The notes beneath the pieces were generated by a model. That model was given only the letters and a program-made list of their open reading frames with translations. It was not told the DNA's origin and did not search any database. The position numbers were made by a program, and so were the translations under genes. Positions 27,348-40,511 of a stretch of DNA of 64,000 nucleotides are shown piece by piece (the stretch's first letter is position 1; each line of letters begins with the position of its first letter). The stretch comes from Macrotis lagotis (Eukaryota; Chordata; Mammalia; Peramelemorphia; Peramelidae). Where the stretch lies: NCBI RefSeq assembly GCF_037893015.1, contig NC_133661.1:248492962-248556961 (forward strand), given 5' to 3'.

Positions 27348-28261
27348 TAGAGATACAAATAAGTAAAGATAGTCCTTGCCAACACATGAAAGGAAAATGA
27401 AAATGGAAAGCAGATATCCATCATGAGAACATGATGAAGAAGCCCAAAGCAGTAAAGCTAAATAGTAAATGAAGATATGACTAGCCTGTTATTCTCCTTA
27501 AATGGAGGCTATGAGAGGAGTTCTTCACTCTAAATATAAACAGAATGTACTGAAGAGTAAGTACCAAGGTTGATATGAACTGATAGGATGATGAGGTTCC
27601 TATGAGTATCCAAGTCTTGAGAAGTTTGTCTACTGTTGTGGAATACAAAAAAGATCACTTGAACATTCAAGCAGAGGCAGGTTAGGAATGTGATGGGGTT
27701 GTTTTTTCTCTAATAGGTATGTATTGTTTGTTGTGTAATATGTAAAATCTGTTTTTAATTTTTAATTTTAGCATATTTAATGTCACATCAAACTTTGTAT
27801 CAAATGGCAGTAAAATTTCAGTTCCTCTATTTTCAGCTGATACTACTGAACTAAGTCCTTTTAAGTAGTGTCCAATATTAATGAGCTGGGAAGATTAAGA
27901 GGAAGTATAAATCTAGAGGTTTCAAATCCCACAAATAGAGATTGACCCTCCCCTGAACTCATCTAAGTGTTAGGAGATTAGAGATTTTAAAGCACTTCCT
28001 AGCACTTCAAGAACAGAGTTTGAATTTCATTTAAGGGGGAAGGGGGGAACCTATTTCATACCACCAAACCACTTTTATGGGAAATGAAGATATTTACAGA
28101 CTAACCAAAACACTTACAGCAATAGATAATGGCAAAAGAAGATGAGATGGGAAAAGTAGTCTGAGATGAATATAAAATATTTTCAAACATGAAAAAATCA
28201 AAATGATGCTCAGGAAAAGTCATAATAAATAAATAAATAAGTTGCCAGCAATAACACTTAC

Positions 28262-28368
28262 CTCCAATTATTCGAATGTTATTGTCCTTTGTCAGAATGG
28301 CCTCTGCATGGAACACTAAGACAGGAATTCTCCTGCAGCCTCCGGTCCACATAATGCATGGATGATCC
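28262..28368 (-). CDS. TTLL5: TTLL5 coding exon 3 (residues 25-60)
   Basis: The exon lies between acceptor TTGTTTGAAG (28369 side) and donor GTAAGTGT (28261 side), 107 bases. After one base completing Glu25 it reads [20 protein letters not shown], then [15 protein letters not shown], then one overhanging base. This is the lead-in to the TTL domain, with the conserved segment that starts the first beta-rich subdomain in TTLL4/5-type enzymes. It is nearly identical to human TTLL5 as I remember it (AEA where human has ADA; RII where human has RVI). A downstream ATG within it opens an apparent 83-residue frame that simply reads through the donor into intron, so it is not a separate gene. The flanking introns are large: 10.3 kb upstream and 11.4 kb downstream. 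Confidence 0.96.
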
Positions 28369-29179
28369 CTTCAAACAATAAAAAAATAAAAAAATCACTG
28401 ATTATCATTCCAAAAACACTTGAATTTTTTGAGTATACAAACCATAATTTGTACACCTTTTTAGCTCTCCAGTCACTTTATAAGTCAAAACAATGAGTGA
28501 CCCTAAGATTCCAAGACAGAAAACTGAAAAAAGAAGCAGGCTGAACTGGATCACCTCATAATGGTCCCTTCCAGTTCTAGAATTTTACTTTACTTCAAAT
28601 TTCTCCATTTAAATTCAACAGTGTCTCTCTTAGAGGAAACAAATGAAATGTTTTCTATTTTCTTCTAACATAGAATTAATACTTTAACTCATCCTTAATT
28701 GTCTTGAACTTAATCAATCCTAAAGGAGTTAGGTATCATCTAAATAATTCAAAAGAAGGAATTATTCTTTAAAAAAACCAAAATTCTTTGGAATTTTTCT
28801 TCCCAAAGAAAATAGAATGTAAAAGAATTTCATTACAGAACAGGGATGAAAATCAAAGCATACTTGTAATATTAACAAAGCAGAACAGGAAAGAAATAAT
28901 ACTATATAAAATGTTTATAAATCATTATAAATCTTTTTTTTGACAGTAGATTAACAACATGATGTATTTTAACTATTTTAACAGTAAAATAAAATATCAA
29001 ATATGACAAAGTTTCCCCTTATTTCTGTGGACAAGGTAAAAGAGATACAAAGAAAAGAATAGACAACTAGAAGAATTTTGAATGAGTTAAATAAAGCTAA
29101 AGAGTGTTGACTAATAAATCTCTGTCAACTTGGAGAAGATTCCATCTCTGTTTGGGTACTGCAAGATTCTAGCCATGGC

Positions 29180-29510
29180 CCTGTTCAACTGAAATTTTTA
29201 TCAACAACATATATGAAGTCCCAAATGACATGCTTATCACAACTATGACTCAAAGCTGGGAGGGATATGTTGCATAACAAAATACTACTCAGTAGGCTGG
29301 AATGGTGAACTAAAGCTAAAATGAAATTTAATAGAAATAAATGTAAATTTCTGTATTTGAGCACAAGAAAATCAACTGTAGTTTTGGGGGAGACATGGTT
29401 AAAAAGCAGTTCAAGTGAACTGGTCACTTCACTTCTCTGGGTTTTATTTTCCACCTCTGGAAAAATAGAGAAAATACTTATAATACATCACAGGCATTTT
29501 GTCAGATGAA
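29180..29510 (+). mobile_element. L3/CR1-clade reverse-transcriptase fragment
   Basis: In frame it shows ...CTCAAAGCTGGGAGGG... and then MKFNRNKCKFLYL, matching the conserved 'NKMKFNRDKCKVLHLG'-type stretch of CR1/L3 reverse transcriptases, followed by a LGETWLKSS-like segment. It is a fragment with no long open frame. Confidence 0.65.
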
Positions 29511-29871
29511 TATTTTAAAAATACTCAAGTACTAGATACATTTAGGTTACTGTTTTTACATTATACATTACAGTTTCTTCTTTATAGAGTTATTGTTCTC
29601 TATCATGATGCAGTGGGGAGCTTGAGTTCTTGAAGACTATACCAATAGATATGCTGGTTCTACCATACCTGAAAGACTTTGGAGTACAGAACAGTGACAG
29701 ATAAAATCATTTCTCCATATAAAACTGACAACAAATTCTAAATATGAATAATATCATTACTCTAAAAAGATCATGAGGACAACCAACTAAGAAAGACTCA
29801 GCAACTCTAATCAACACAATAACCAAACACAATTTCAAAGAAGTCATAATGAAATATGATACCTACTACTA

Positions 29872-29872
29872 T

Positions 29873-29898
<26 letters not shown>
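29872..29898. repeat. (GA)n microsatellite
   Basis: About 13 GA units. Confidence 0.9.
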
Positions 29899-29903
<5 letters not shown>

Positions 29904-30359
29904 GAATCAAAGTACAGATCAAAGCATATGTTTTTAGAATGGCTAATTTAGGAATTTGTTTTACACAACTATACATATTAGTAATGAGTTACATTTTAAT
30001 TGCTTTTCATTGGGTGAGGGAAGAGGGAGGAGAAGGGAAAGTGGGAATCTGAAATTGAAAATAAAAATAAAATTGGGAAAAGAATGTTTAAAAAATACCA
30101 AAAAAACCCAAAACAATTTCATAGACTTGAGAGATGCTAGTGACATTAAAATATGAGACCTGCCTAGTGTCTACGAGTTGTTGTATGCCAAAGGCAGGGA
30201 GATGGTCTATAAGCAGTCTGAAATGATAAAGGAATCTTGTAGGACTTTTACCTTTACATGAAGTTCAGAAGAGAAATTTTATGAGAAAATTTAAGAAATT
30301 TTGTTCTATCATGTCCAATACTTTCCCTTCCAATCAACAAATAGTAAATATGAGGTCCA

Positions 30360-30760
30360 CTGTAGGGCACATACTATATTTAGTTTAAAGAAGAAAAGTT
30401 TTGCGAATATAAGGGAAGAAGGACCAGAAAAATTTTTTCCAAACATCTGATATTATTTATTATGTGGAAGAGGTATTAGACTTGTTCTGGTTGGCTCCAG
30501 AAAGCAGGATTATGATCAATGGGTAGAAAATTGCAGAGATAGACTATTAAAATAAGGAAAAACTTTCTAACAATTATAGTTGTTTTAAAAGGAAATGTAT
30601 CACTTTAGGAGATGAAAAGTTTTCTGATATTACAAGTCTTTAAATGAAGACTAGATACCTATTCATCAGAGATGCTATAGAGAGGATTCCTTTCTGGGAG
30701 TAAATGAGATCAAGATGATCTTTGAGGTCCTTTTTAACTAAATGATTGTAAAATTCAAGT
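30360..30760 (+). mobile_element. L3/CR1 3' end
   Basis: AGACTTGTTCTGGTTGGCTC, AGGAAAAACTTTCTAACAAT and GATGATCTTTGAGGTCC are in the order of the L3/CR1 terminal region. It may belong to the same ancient element as the RT piece at 29.2 kb. Confidence 0.6.
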
Positions 30761-31614
30761 TCCTTAATTAAATTTTTATCTTATTCTGTGCCTTAAATGT
30801 TTAGATCTGAAAAGCAAACTGGGCTCTTTGGGAAATGTGAGCTAGTCTGTTCATACAATGATGAGGACATTAGAACAAAACTTCATACTTTTTAATTTAG
30901 AAGTCTGCAACACCCAAACTCACACACCTCCAACTCTCTAGCAAAGTCCATGCCAACATTCATACTTCCAACCTAAGTACAAAAAGATCCACACCTTAAA
31001 TTCTGGCTACCACGACTATCATTCTTGGAAATAGAGCAGCTTTCAGGGCAAAGTGCCAGAAGTTCCTTAGTGAGGAAAGCAATGTGGGCACCAGTCCTAG
31101 TTAGCTTTCTAGAGATAGAATGTGAATGCTTATTGTTTTTGCTTTGTGACTAGGGTAAAAATGACCATCTAAAATGAATGGGATTTTAAGATTTTTTTTT
31201 TTTGGAAAAAAAGAACGTTTGGAGTTTATGTTTTTAACCTTGAAGCCAGAATTTGGAGAGAAAAAAGAGAAGCTGGTGTACTCTCCTACAAAGGCTTAGA
31301 CACAGGCTTTGAAGAAAAGCTAGGCATTGCCAAATCACTATTATAGACTGGCTCTATAATACTAAACAACAGGATAATTCCATCAAATAACTAAACAACA
31401 GGGTAATTCTGTAAAAATTCAAAGATGAAAAGAATATTCATAAATAAAAAAACAGATTTGAGAATACTTAATTATCAAGCAGGAGGAGCTTAAATGAACA
31501 CAACAGACTCATGTGCCTAAAAGATGAAGATATGAATCAGTTATGTACCTGCCTCTGTCTCATTGCTCATATTATTCTCCTTACCATAAAAGTCCTTCCT
31601 GCTTTCTAATTATC

Positions 31615-32165
31615 TAAGTTACAATGCCTCTTTGTGTATATGTACGTTATGGAACACTATGGTTCTATTAGAAACCAGGTGGGATGGGAATTCAGGGAAA
31701 CCTGGAAGGATCTGCATGAACTGATGCTGAGTGAGATGAGCAGTGTACACCCTAACGGCAAGATGGGGGTGATGATCAATCTTAATGGACTTGCTCATTC
31801 CATCAGTGCAACAATCAGGGACAATTCTGGGGTATCTATGATGGAGAATACCATCCGTATTCAGAAAAAGAATTGTGGAGTTTGAAAGTTTGAAGAAAGA
31901 CCAAAGAGTATTACCTTTAATTTTAAAAAGATCCACTATCTTATTATGTAATTTTGCTATCTCTTATACTTTATTTTTTTTCCTTAAGGATATAATTTCT
32001 CATTCATCACATTCAACTTAGATCAATGTGTACCATGGAAACAATGTAAAGACTAATAGACTGCCATCTGTGGGAGGTAGGGGAAGGGAAGTGAGATTAG
32101 GGGAAAAAAACTATAAAATTAAAAAAGAAATTAAAAAAGAAAAAAAAGAATGTCTCTTTGTATAA
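31615..32165 (+). mobile_element. L1 3' end, sense
   Basis: It contains the ORF2 tail (ATGCTGAGTGAGATGAGCAG; GGACTTGCTCATTCCATCAG) and 3'UTR (CAATGTAAAGACTAATAGAC), finishing in an A-rich tail. Its reverse complement matches 60965-61735 along its length, so the two are the same subfamily in opposite orientation. Two overlapping short open frames (83 and 105 residues) on opposite strands are fragments of this element. Confidence 0.8.
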
Positions 32166-32401
32166 AAAAAAATAGCACACTAGAGTGTAAAGAATACTGA
32201 GTTTAAGTTCCAGATTCACTACTTCTCATCTATTTGACTTTGGACAGCTATGTAATTTAAGCTTGTTTCAGAGGCATAAAATCTGCATTATCTGTACTAA
32301 GTGTGAAACTCAAACAAGATGACACGTGAAAGTGTCCTGTAATACTAAAACATTATATAAATGTTACTGTTAGAGTTCTAATAGTGTTTAGCATGATTAG
32401 G

Positions 32402-32402
<1 letters not shown>

Positions 32403-32435
<33 letters not shown>
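32403..32435. repeat. (CA)n microsatellite
   Basis: About 16 CA units. Confidence 0.95.
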
Positions 32436-32436
<1 letters not shown>

Positions 32437-33839
32437 CACTCAAATGGTTGTTAATAATCACTATCACCCTTATCTAAATCACACATCCATAACAGTAGTC
32501 TAAGTTTATATCCTGACTCACCCAGTAAAACATAAAGATGGCTACTTACTTTAGCTAACTGAAGCAAAGTGTGTATCGCCTTCAATGAAAAAGATGTTTA
32601 AGCTTTTTTATGCTCACGGTCCAGAGTAAAAAGCACTACTTTTAATAAAAGTCAGGGACATGCATAGATATTAAAAAAAAGATGTCTCCAAGTAGAAATA
32701 TTCAGATTAAATTACCTCTCTTAATAGGGTTAAAGCTCCACAATTCCAATAATTTGTTTAATAAAGGTCAACTTTTACAGATAAATTGATGCCTATTTAC
32801 CACAAGATTCATGAAACTAGATCAGAGGTCAGATCTAGTTCCTGAGGAAAAGGATTATTTCACTTTGGATTTTGTATCCCTACCAACTGATGTCCACAAG
32901 TGACTCAAATCCAATAGGTGCTTAATAAATTCTTGTTGATTTGAAATGAATCTATATAAACACAAAGGGCCTTATGGTCTAATTTAATAGCAAACATTTT
33001 AAAATCAATTTAATAAAACAGACATATATTAAAAGTATGTGATGTGAAGGTATTAGTTTAGGAACTGGAGATATCAAGATGCAAAATTAAATAGTCCCCA
33101 TCTTCACTTACAATCTAAGGGGAGAGAGGGGATAGTTGGAACAGTTTCAATCCTGACTTCCTCTAGGAGTGAATCAGCAGCTCAGAAATAAAACTGCAGG
33201 AAAGGCAGATGGTGGAAGTAACCCAGTATTAGGAATTAGCAGGACAAGAAAAATGAAAGGATAAAAGGGCAAGGAATTCAAGTGTAGGTCAATGTCTTAT
33301 TAAAAAATGGGTTAACTACACAATGAAGCAATGAAGTCAGGAGGGGGGCAGAGATGGTTTGAGGGACCAGAGATCAATGTGAAGATGAGGAGCAGGTTCA
33401 ATGGGTAGATTAGAAAGGCAGAAGACTATGAGTAGAAAAGGGAATAGTATGTACAGGATCTTAGAAATAGAACAAATTCAAATCATGCTGAAGCATGGGA
33501 GTTGAGGATGATCATCAATATGAATCCTAAAGTCACTGATAAAATGATAAAGGAATTAGAGAATAAAGTTAGATTGCAGTTAGCTGACATCAACAAGTAA
33601 CAGAATCAGACAGCAGCTTTGTTTTTATCTATCACTGGTACCTTGTACAATACCTTGCACTCCCACTGATAGTACTTCCCTGCCCAGAACTGTGATTTCA
33701 TTGTAGAGAACTACAGATGTAGAATTTTCATTCACAGATGGAAAGTAACAACTCTTTGTATGTAATTTACAATTCCAATAGCTGTAAAATTATGATCTAG
33801 CCAAATTTTAGAGGGGAAGAATCCACACTGAGTGAAACA

Positions 33840-36150
33840 ATTTCCCAGTCCAAAACAACCTGGAAGATCAGCAGGGAAGGTCTGTTCCACCAGACCAAGG
33901 GTTAGAAAGAGTCAGCCTCAGGGCAGCTCCGCTATGGGAACCTGCAGAGCTTCCTAGCATATGGTTCCAGAGCACTCAGCCCACAGAAGGTAAGAGGGGT
34001 AGGGTGAGACTGCAGAGGTCTCTCTGCTTTCCCTGGGGCAACTTTGCTGCTTTGTATATACTCAGACCCAGGTCACAGACCTGGGCCCCTTTTACTACCA
34101 CAGAGAAGCAGGGACCCTCCTCACTCCAGGGTAGAGGGAAGTGCTTGAGGTCATCCATAGACCAGAGCAAAGGCCAAGAGAGCAGTCAGAGTCTCCCATA
34201 AGGCCTTAAAGGAATGGGGGTAGGGGTCCCAAAAAAACCCAAAAGGTTTGGAAGTGCAGTAAATCAATCGTAGGCTGAGGAAATAAGCAAACAACAGAAA
34301 AAAGAAGAACCTGACTATAGAAAATTGCTTTGGTACCATGGAGGATCAAATTATACACTCAGAAGATGTCAAAGTCAAAGCTTCTGTATCCAAAGCCTCC
34401 AAGAGAAATAGGAATTGGTCTCAGGCTATGGAAGAGCTCAAAAAAAAAGATTTTGAAAATCAAGTAAGGGAGGTTGAGGGAAAAATTGGAAAAAGAAATG
34501 AGGGCAATGCAGGAAAATCATGAAAATCAAGTCAGCAGCTTGGTGAAAGATATACCAAAAAAAAATACTGAAGAAAATAACATGTTTAAAAACCAGTTTA
34601 GGGCAAATGGAAAAGGCAGTTCAAAAGGTAAATGAGGAGAAAAATGTCTTAAAAAACAGAATTGTCCAGTTGAAAAAGGAGATAAAAAAGTTCCCTGAAG
34701 AAAATAATTCCTTCAAAAGTAGAATGGAGCTAAAGGAAGCAGATGACTTTGCGAGAAATCAAGAAACAATAAAACAAAACCAAAAAATGAAAAACTAGAA
34801 GAAAATGTGAAATATATCATTGTAAAAAACAACTGACCTGGAAAACAGATCCAGAAGAAATGATTTAAAAATTATTAGTGTACCTGATAGTCATGAGCAG
34901 GACTTCATTTTTTCAAGAAATAATTCAGCAAAATTGCCCTGAGATCCTAGAACTAGAAATTGAGGGAATCCATCAATCACCTCCTGGACAAGATCCCTAA
35001 AATGAAAACTCCCAGGAATTTATAGCCAAATTCCAAAACTCCCAGGTCAAAGAGAAAATACTACAAGATTCCAGAAAGAAACAACTCAACTACTGTGGTG
35101 CTATAGTCAGGATTTGGCAGCAAAAACACAGAATTTGGCAGCATCACATAAAGGGCTTGTAGGACTTGGATGGAAGACAAAAGAGCTTGGATTATAACCA
35201 AGAATCAACTACACAGCAAAACTGAACATCCTCTTTCAGCGGAAAGGATGGACTTTCAATGAAACAGAGAACTTTCAAATTTTCCTGTTGAAATGACCAG
35301 AGCTGAACAGAAAGCTTGATCTCCTAGTACAGGACTCAGGTGAAGCATAGAGGGGGTGGCTGGGAAGGACCAATTACGAGGAATTTAATGATGCTGAACT
35401 GTGTGAATTTCTGCATGGGAAAAAGAGGCTGATAACTTATATGAACCTTCTCATTTATAAGAATAGTTAGAAGGAGCATATATATATATAGACAAGGCAT
35501 GGGAGGGAGCTGAATATAATTATATAATATAAAGATGGAGTCAATGAGTGATAAAGGAAAATACTGGGAGACAGGGAAAGGAGAGGGAAAATGGTCTAAG
35601 ATATTTCACATAAAAGAGTCAAGAAAAAACTTTTGCAATGGAGTGGAAATGAGGAAGGTGAGAAGAAATAAGTGAGCCTTCATTTTCATCAAAAAGGGCT
35701 CAGGCAGGAAATAACATACACACTCAACAGGGTATAGAATCTATCTTACCCTAGAGGAAAAAGGAGAGGAAAAGGATGGCATAAGGGGAACAAGGGGAAG
35801 GGAGGTGGAGTGGGTGATAGAAGAGAGAGAAGATCAGATGAGAGGTAGTCAGATATAACACACTTCTGAGGAGGGAGAGGATGAAAGAAGTGAGAGAATA
35901 GAATAAATGGGAATGAAGAAGAATAGAATGGAGGGTAATCCAGTTAACAATAGCAACTGTGGGAAAAGCAACTTCTCTGATGGACTTATGATAAAGAATA
36001 CAACCCATTCCAGAGAACAGAGCCAATGGTATCTGAATACAGACTCTTAAGGTCTCTATCTTTTTTGGGGGAGGAAGGTTTATGCTTACCTTTACCACAA
36101 GATTATTGTAATAATGTGAAAATAAATAGTTTTTTTAAAAAAAAAAGAAA
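33840..36150 (+). mobile_element. HAL1/L1-ORF1-type element, nearly complete, decayed
   Basis: It runs from a 5'UTR (CAGACCAAGGGTTAGAAAGA; CAGAGCACTCAGCCCACAG) through an ORF1-like coding stretch (first ATG about 34338) that predicts Lys/Glu-rich coiled coil, to a GA-rich 3'UTR and A-rich end at about 36140. The coding stretch is broken by stops and frameshifts: open pieces remain at 34338-34523 and 34607-34798. No reverse-transcriptase-like region is seen between ORF1 and the tail, which is why HAL1 (half-L1) is favoured over ordinary L1. It lies in TTLL5 intron 2, antisense to the gene. The class is assigned by recognition only. Confidence 0.7.
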
Positions 36151-36870
36151 GTTGAATAGGGAGCTAAAAGCTTAAATGACTAGCCTGTGCTCACACAACT
36201 AGTATGAGCCAGAAACAAAACTGGAAATCAATTCTCCCTAACTCCAAAGCTGACTCTCCATCCAATATACTATGGTGCCTTGCCCAAAGAAGCATTTAAT
36301 ATACAGAATTGAAGTTGAATTGTTGAATAATTTTGTTCTGAAAATGACAAGAAATATCTCCTTCTAGACCTTTGACTAAAAGGAACATTGGAAAAATATT
36401 AACCAGCATGGCCAGAGATACTTTGCATTAAAAAAAAAAACCAATGTTTTATTTAGTGATAGAAAATGGAAGAGATTGAGTATGGATGGGAGTTTCTTAA
36501 CAATTGAATACTGGTGAAAAGTACCTGGTGTAGTGGGTAGATACTTGACCTCAGAGTCAGGAAGACAGGCTGTGTAACCTGGGGGACTTGCCCAAGGAAC
36601 TTCTACAAGACTAAAAGTTTCAGAGTAGGTGCCATTCTATGGTCGAGGGAGTTTCTTCATAGTTCCCTATACCAGTGAAATCACAGGTCTGGTTCCCCTC
36701 CCTAAAAAAAAAGAAATGAGTGTTCCAAAGGATAGTGTAAGATGTGGGCTGAGGAGAATAGGGAAAGGAAAAATGGATGGCTAACTTGGTTAGAGACAGG
36801 GATGATAGTATATGAAGATGTAGGAAAAGAAAATAATTTTTGACCTAAACAAGTAGCTAATAATAGCTAT

Positions 36871-36904
<34 letters not shown>

Positions 36905-36908
36905 TAAT
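36871..36908. repeat. (AAT)n microsatellite
   Basis: About 12 trinucleotide units at the edge of an antisense CORE-SINE. Confidence 0.9.
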
Positions 36909-37135
36909 AGTGTGCATTTATTCAGTGCTTTATGGTTTCCAAAGCACAAAATACATATCTCATTGGGACCTCACAACCCTGTAAGATAGAGTCTATTAAT
37001 AATCATTTTTAGATGAGGGCACTGAGGCTTGGAAAGATTAAGTGACTTATCTAGGGTCAAATAGCTTTTAAGTGTTTGAGGCATCATTTGAACTCAGATC
37101 TTCCTTTCTCCAAGTCCAGCACTCTTCTCCACAAC
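36905..37135 (-). repeat. Antisense CORE-SINE / old SINE
   Basis: On the plus strand it reads GAGGGCACTGAGGCTTGGAA, AAGTGACTTATCTAGGGTCA and TTGAACTCAGATCTTCCT, the usual antisense order of this family. Weaker antisense relics of the same type lie at 9940-10085, 10290-10460, 12890-13010, 36160-36290, 39820-39970 and 40060-40275. Confidence 0.7.
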
Positions 37136-37929
37136 ATGACCTACCTGGGAAAAAGGAATACCAACTAGATAGCTTTTGAATAAATAAGTTCTGTGACTCT
37201 AAAGAGAAAATTGGCATGATGGAAACTTCCAAGATCATATCTCTCATGTGGATCTTATCTCCTATGTGGATCCCAACTACCATATGAATACCACAGCCTT
37301 GGATGCAGAAGAGGAAACTAAAGTGATCTGGAGCTAACTACCAATGTAACCTTCCCTTTCTCTTTTAATTTTATAATACAAACTCAAGAAGAGTGAATAA
37401 AAACACTACTCATACATCAGAGTATCCAAAGGGGTTTGAGTTAAATTAAAAGCTAAGTTAAGCCAAAATTAAATTTGCAAACCTAGTGTCAATTTATACT
37501 CATCAAAATTAGTTGCGTTAGATGTATGAATATTCACTTGTAAATACCTCTGAATATATTGATACACTGAGTGATCATGAAATAAAGGAAGAATCCTTAA
37601 AATAGAAGAAAAACATTCGTGAAATAATCAAGGAGACAATACTGAGGGAACAAAAAGGTTATGTGATGAAGGAACATAAGGACATACACATCCTGGAATG
37701 AAAGTGACCAAGTCTATTATCTTTTTTCATATTAAATAACCTAGAATCCTGAATTTTAGAGATTGCTACAAATTTTTCCAATTCAGTTCAGGAGTAGATG
37801 ATATATTCAAAGGCTACAAGTTTTAAGATCTATTTAACTTAAAGAAAAGAATATACCTGAGAAATCTCATAAAGATTGAAATGTCAGATCCTATTTTAAG
37901 AATTCATTTTCTGGGTTAAACAAATTAGA

Positions 37930-38160
37930 TCAAACAATAACGACCTGAGTAGAAATCCAGACCTTTGATACTTACTAGCTTTGTGACTCTGGTTAAGTCA
38001 CTGAACCTCTATTTGCCTCAGTTTTCTCATCTGTAAAACAGAAATAGTAATAGCACCTCCCTCCCAGGGTTGTTCTGAGCATAAAATAGTATTTTTAAAA
38101 GTGTTTAGCACAGTTCTTGGTACATAGTAGGCACTATGTATATGTTATCAGTAGATATAG
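37930..38160 (+). repeat. MIR/MAR1-type CORE-SINE
   Basis: A well-preserved copy: TTTGCCTCAGTTTTCTCATC, CTCCCAGGGTTGTTCTGAG, and TAGCACAGTTCTTGGTACAT followed by AGTAGG. Confidence 0.8.
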
Positions 38161-38664
38161 TACCAGTAGTAATGACATGGATCAAATTATCCAATGATCC
38201 ACTAATTAAATAATCCAACTCTTCCAAAAAAGAACTCTACAAATTAATATGGCCCACCTGACTAGGAAAAAAGCACGTTGTCTTTCATGTTTTAATTTCT
38301 CCGTAATTATAAACCTTTGAAAAGATGAAGCATAAAATGATCACATACAGTTTAGAGGTCTACTTCTCAAAATGATTCCCTGGTCTCATGGACTCCTAAC
38401 TCTGATCAAAAACTCCAAGGTACATATTCTATATATTAGAGAAAATTTATCAATGAAAGTTCAGAGTTCTTAGAAAGGACATATCCTTAACCCACTTCTG
38501 GAATTTGAAAGGAGTCTAAGAATAAGACTTTTACCTAGAGGATCACAGAAATTAAAACTGAAGATGGGTAAGATGAAAGAGATGAAAATAATAAGCTTAG
38601 CAGACTCCATAATCTCTATTTATCCATAGGTTAAAAATATATATAGCTGCTTGCTAGTACTCAC

Positions 38665-38738
38665 TCTTGGCTTGCCACCTCCTCATCTTCTGAGGATGAT
38701 GCTGTTTCCTCCAGGTCCCGGGCCATCACGACTGGCAT
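38665..38738 (-). CDS. TTLL5: TTLL5 coding exon 2 (start codon, residues 1-24)
   Basis: The minus strand reads MPVVMARDLEETASSSEDEE followed by VASQ and two bases (GA) of the next codon, then the donor GTGAGTAC. This acidic N-terminus closely matches mammalian TTLL5 (human begins MPIVMARDLEE, from memory). The whole exon extends to 38833, where the acceptor TTATTTCAG stands in front of GAAACTGTG, leaving about 95 bases of 5'UTR. The start is the first ATG of the conserved protein; a second in-frame Met follows four codons later. The two-base overhang joins the first base of exon 3 to make Glu25. The acidic Ser/Glu stretch is disordered and lies ahead of the catalytic core. Confidence 0.95.
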
Positions 38739-39596
38739 TTCCTTTAGGGTTTTTCATGCAGTCAGCAGACGGGGGCCTCAGAGACCTTTCTTTGCAGGCT
38801 CACTGGATCAAACAATCTGGGTGGCACAGTTTCCTGAAATAATTAACAAGAAAAATAAATACTCTCAAACAGCTAGTTTGGGTTTCTCTTTCTTTAATTC
38901 TATAACAGAATCAACATATACTACAGAAAGAATATGGGTATACAGAGTACTAACTATCTAAACCAAACAGAATTACAGCAGGAAGGACCTAACCTACCTG
39001 CAAAAACAAATCTGAACTCAAATAGACATGTAAAGCTATTTCTTTGACATTTCCAGCATTATTCCTCTGGAATATTTTGTGGCAAGCTCTCAAACAGAAT
39101 TACCCCCATGATGTCAATAAAATAAATTCAACATGTTATAGTATTGGGGGGAAAAATCCAAGATGAAACCTTAAATATAATGCTGAAAAATCAGTACATT
39201 ATATTTCAACTTGAAAAGTGTCTTAATAAATAATTTAATTACTCCATTTTTACAGATGAGGAAACTGAAGCCAGAAAGTCACTTTTGAAAAAAAAAAGTC
39301 AGAATTCAAATACAATTACTCTGATTCCAAATGTAGAGCGCTTTCTGTTCTCCATGCTGTCATATCAAATATATTTAAAAACTACTGAAATGCGTAGAAA
39401 TTTTACCTTGTCTACTTATTTCAAAATCAGATTTTCCCACAAGATTTTAATGAGACTAGAAAGATAGTTATATGATATAGCACAAATATTGCAGTCTGAC
39501 CCAAAGAATAATTTTCAAAGCCTAAAGTTAATTTTGGAAATTCCATATAAGAACTTGTCATTCATTAATATAATCTTTTCCCAAAAACTAAAATGA

Positions 39597-39754
39597 TTTT
39601 TTTTCTTTTTGGTTTTTTTTCAAGGCAATGGGGTTAAGTGGCTTGCCCAAGGCCACACAGCTAGGTAATTATTAAGTATCTGACGACGAATTTGAACTCA
39701 GGTCCTCTTGACTCCAAGGCCAGTGGCCTATCCACTGTGCCACCTGGTCACCCC
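39597..39754 (-). repeat. WSINE1-type SINE
   Basis: A full-length minus-strand copy in TTLL5 intron 1, with CTAAAATGA repeated on both flanks. Confidence 0.88.
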
Positions 39755-40511
39755 TAAAATGAAATTCTTAATACCGGGTTTTAGATCCTTATAGAATCTC
39801 CCAGAAAAGGATATGCAGAATCAAAGAATATTAGAGATGAAGGAGACTTTAGAGATTATCTAAAGTTTCTCATTTCCAAGTCGTGGAAAATGAAGTCCAA
39901 TGAAGTAATTTACTCAGAATCATCTAGCAAGTTTGTGGTAAACAGAGACTAGAAAATACATATCCAGCTTTTTCAAATGAACTATGTTGAAGGTTGAACC
40001 TAGTTTAATAGTGTTGGAATAGAAATAAGAAAACTTGGACTAACAATAATAACAATAATAATAATATAAGATTGCACTGAGGACAATTCTCTTTTGATCC
40101 TTGCAACCACCCAGTTAGGTAGGTGCTATTATTAGCTCCCTTTTACAGGTAACTGAGGCAAACAGAAGATAAGTGATTTCCCCAAAGTGAGAGCTACTAA
40201 GTATCTGAAGCTGAATTTGAATTGTCTTCTTGCCTAATTCCAGCACTCTATCCACTATGCCAACTAGCTAGAATGTAGTTCAAGCTCTGTTACTTACTAA
40301 TAAAGTCAACTCAAATTTATATGTCTTTTATGTGTTAAAGCACCGCTGTTAAGTGTTGGGGATATAAAGAAAGGCAAAAGAAAATCCTCCCCTTCACCAA
40401 GCTTGGTGCAGTCCGATGCGGAAGACAACACGCAAAGAACTTCGTGCCAGTGAGATAGATACAAGATAAATTATAAGTGGTTTCAGAGGGAAAACATTAA
40501 CAATAAAGAAA

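Noticed and set aside
28101-28352. 83-residue minus-strand open frame taken as a stand-alone small gene
   Set aside because: Its first 30 or so residues are TTLL5 exon 3; the remainder is intron read through the GTAAGT donor.
34338-34798. Lys/Glu-rich 60-residue frames as host coiled-coil genes
   Set aside because: They continue across stops as one L1/HAL1 ORF1-like region within a recognisable element.
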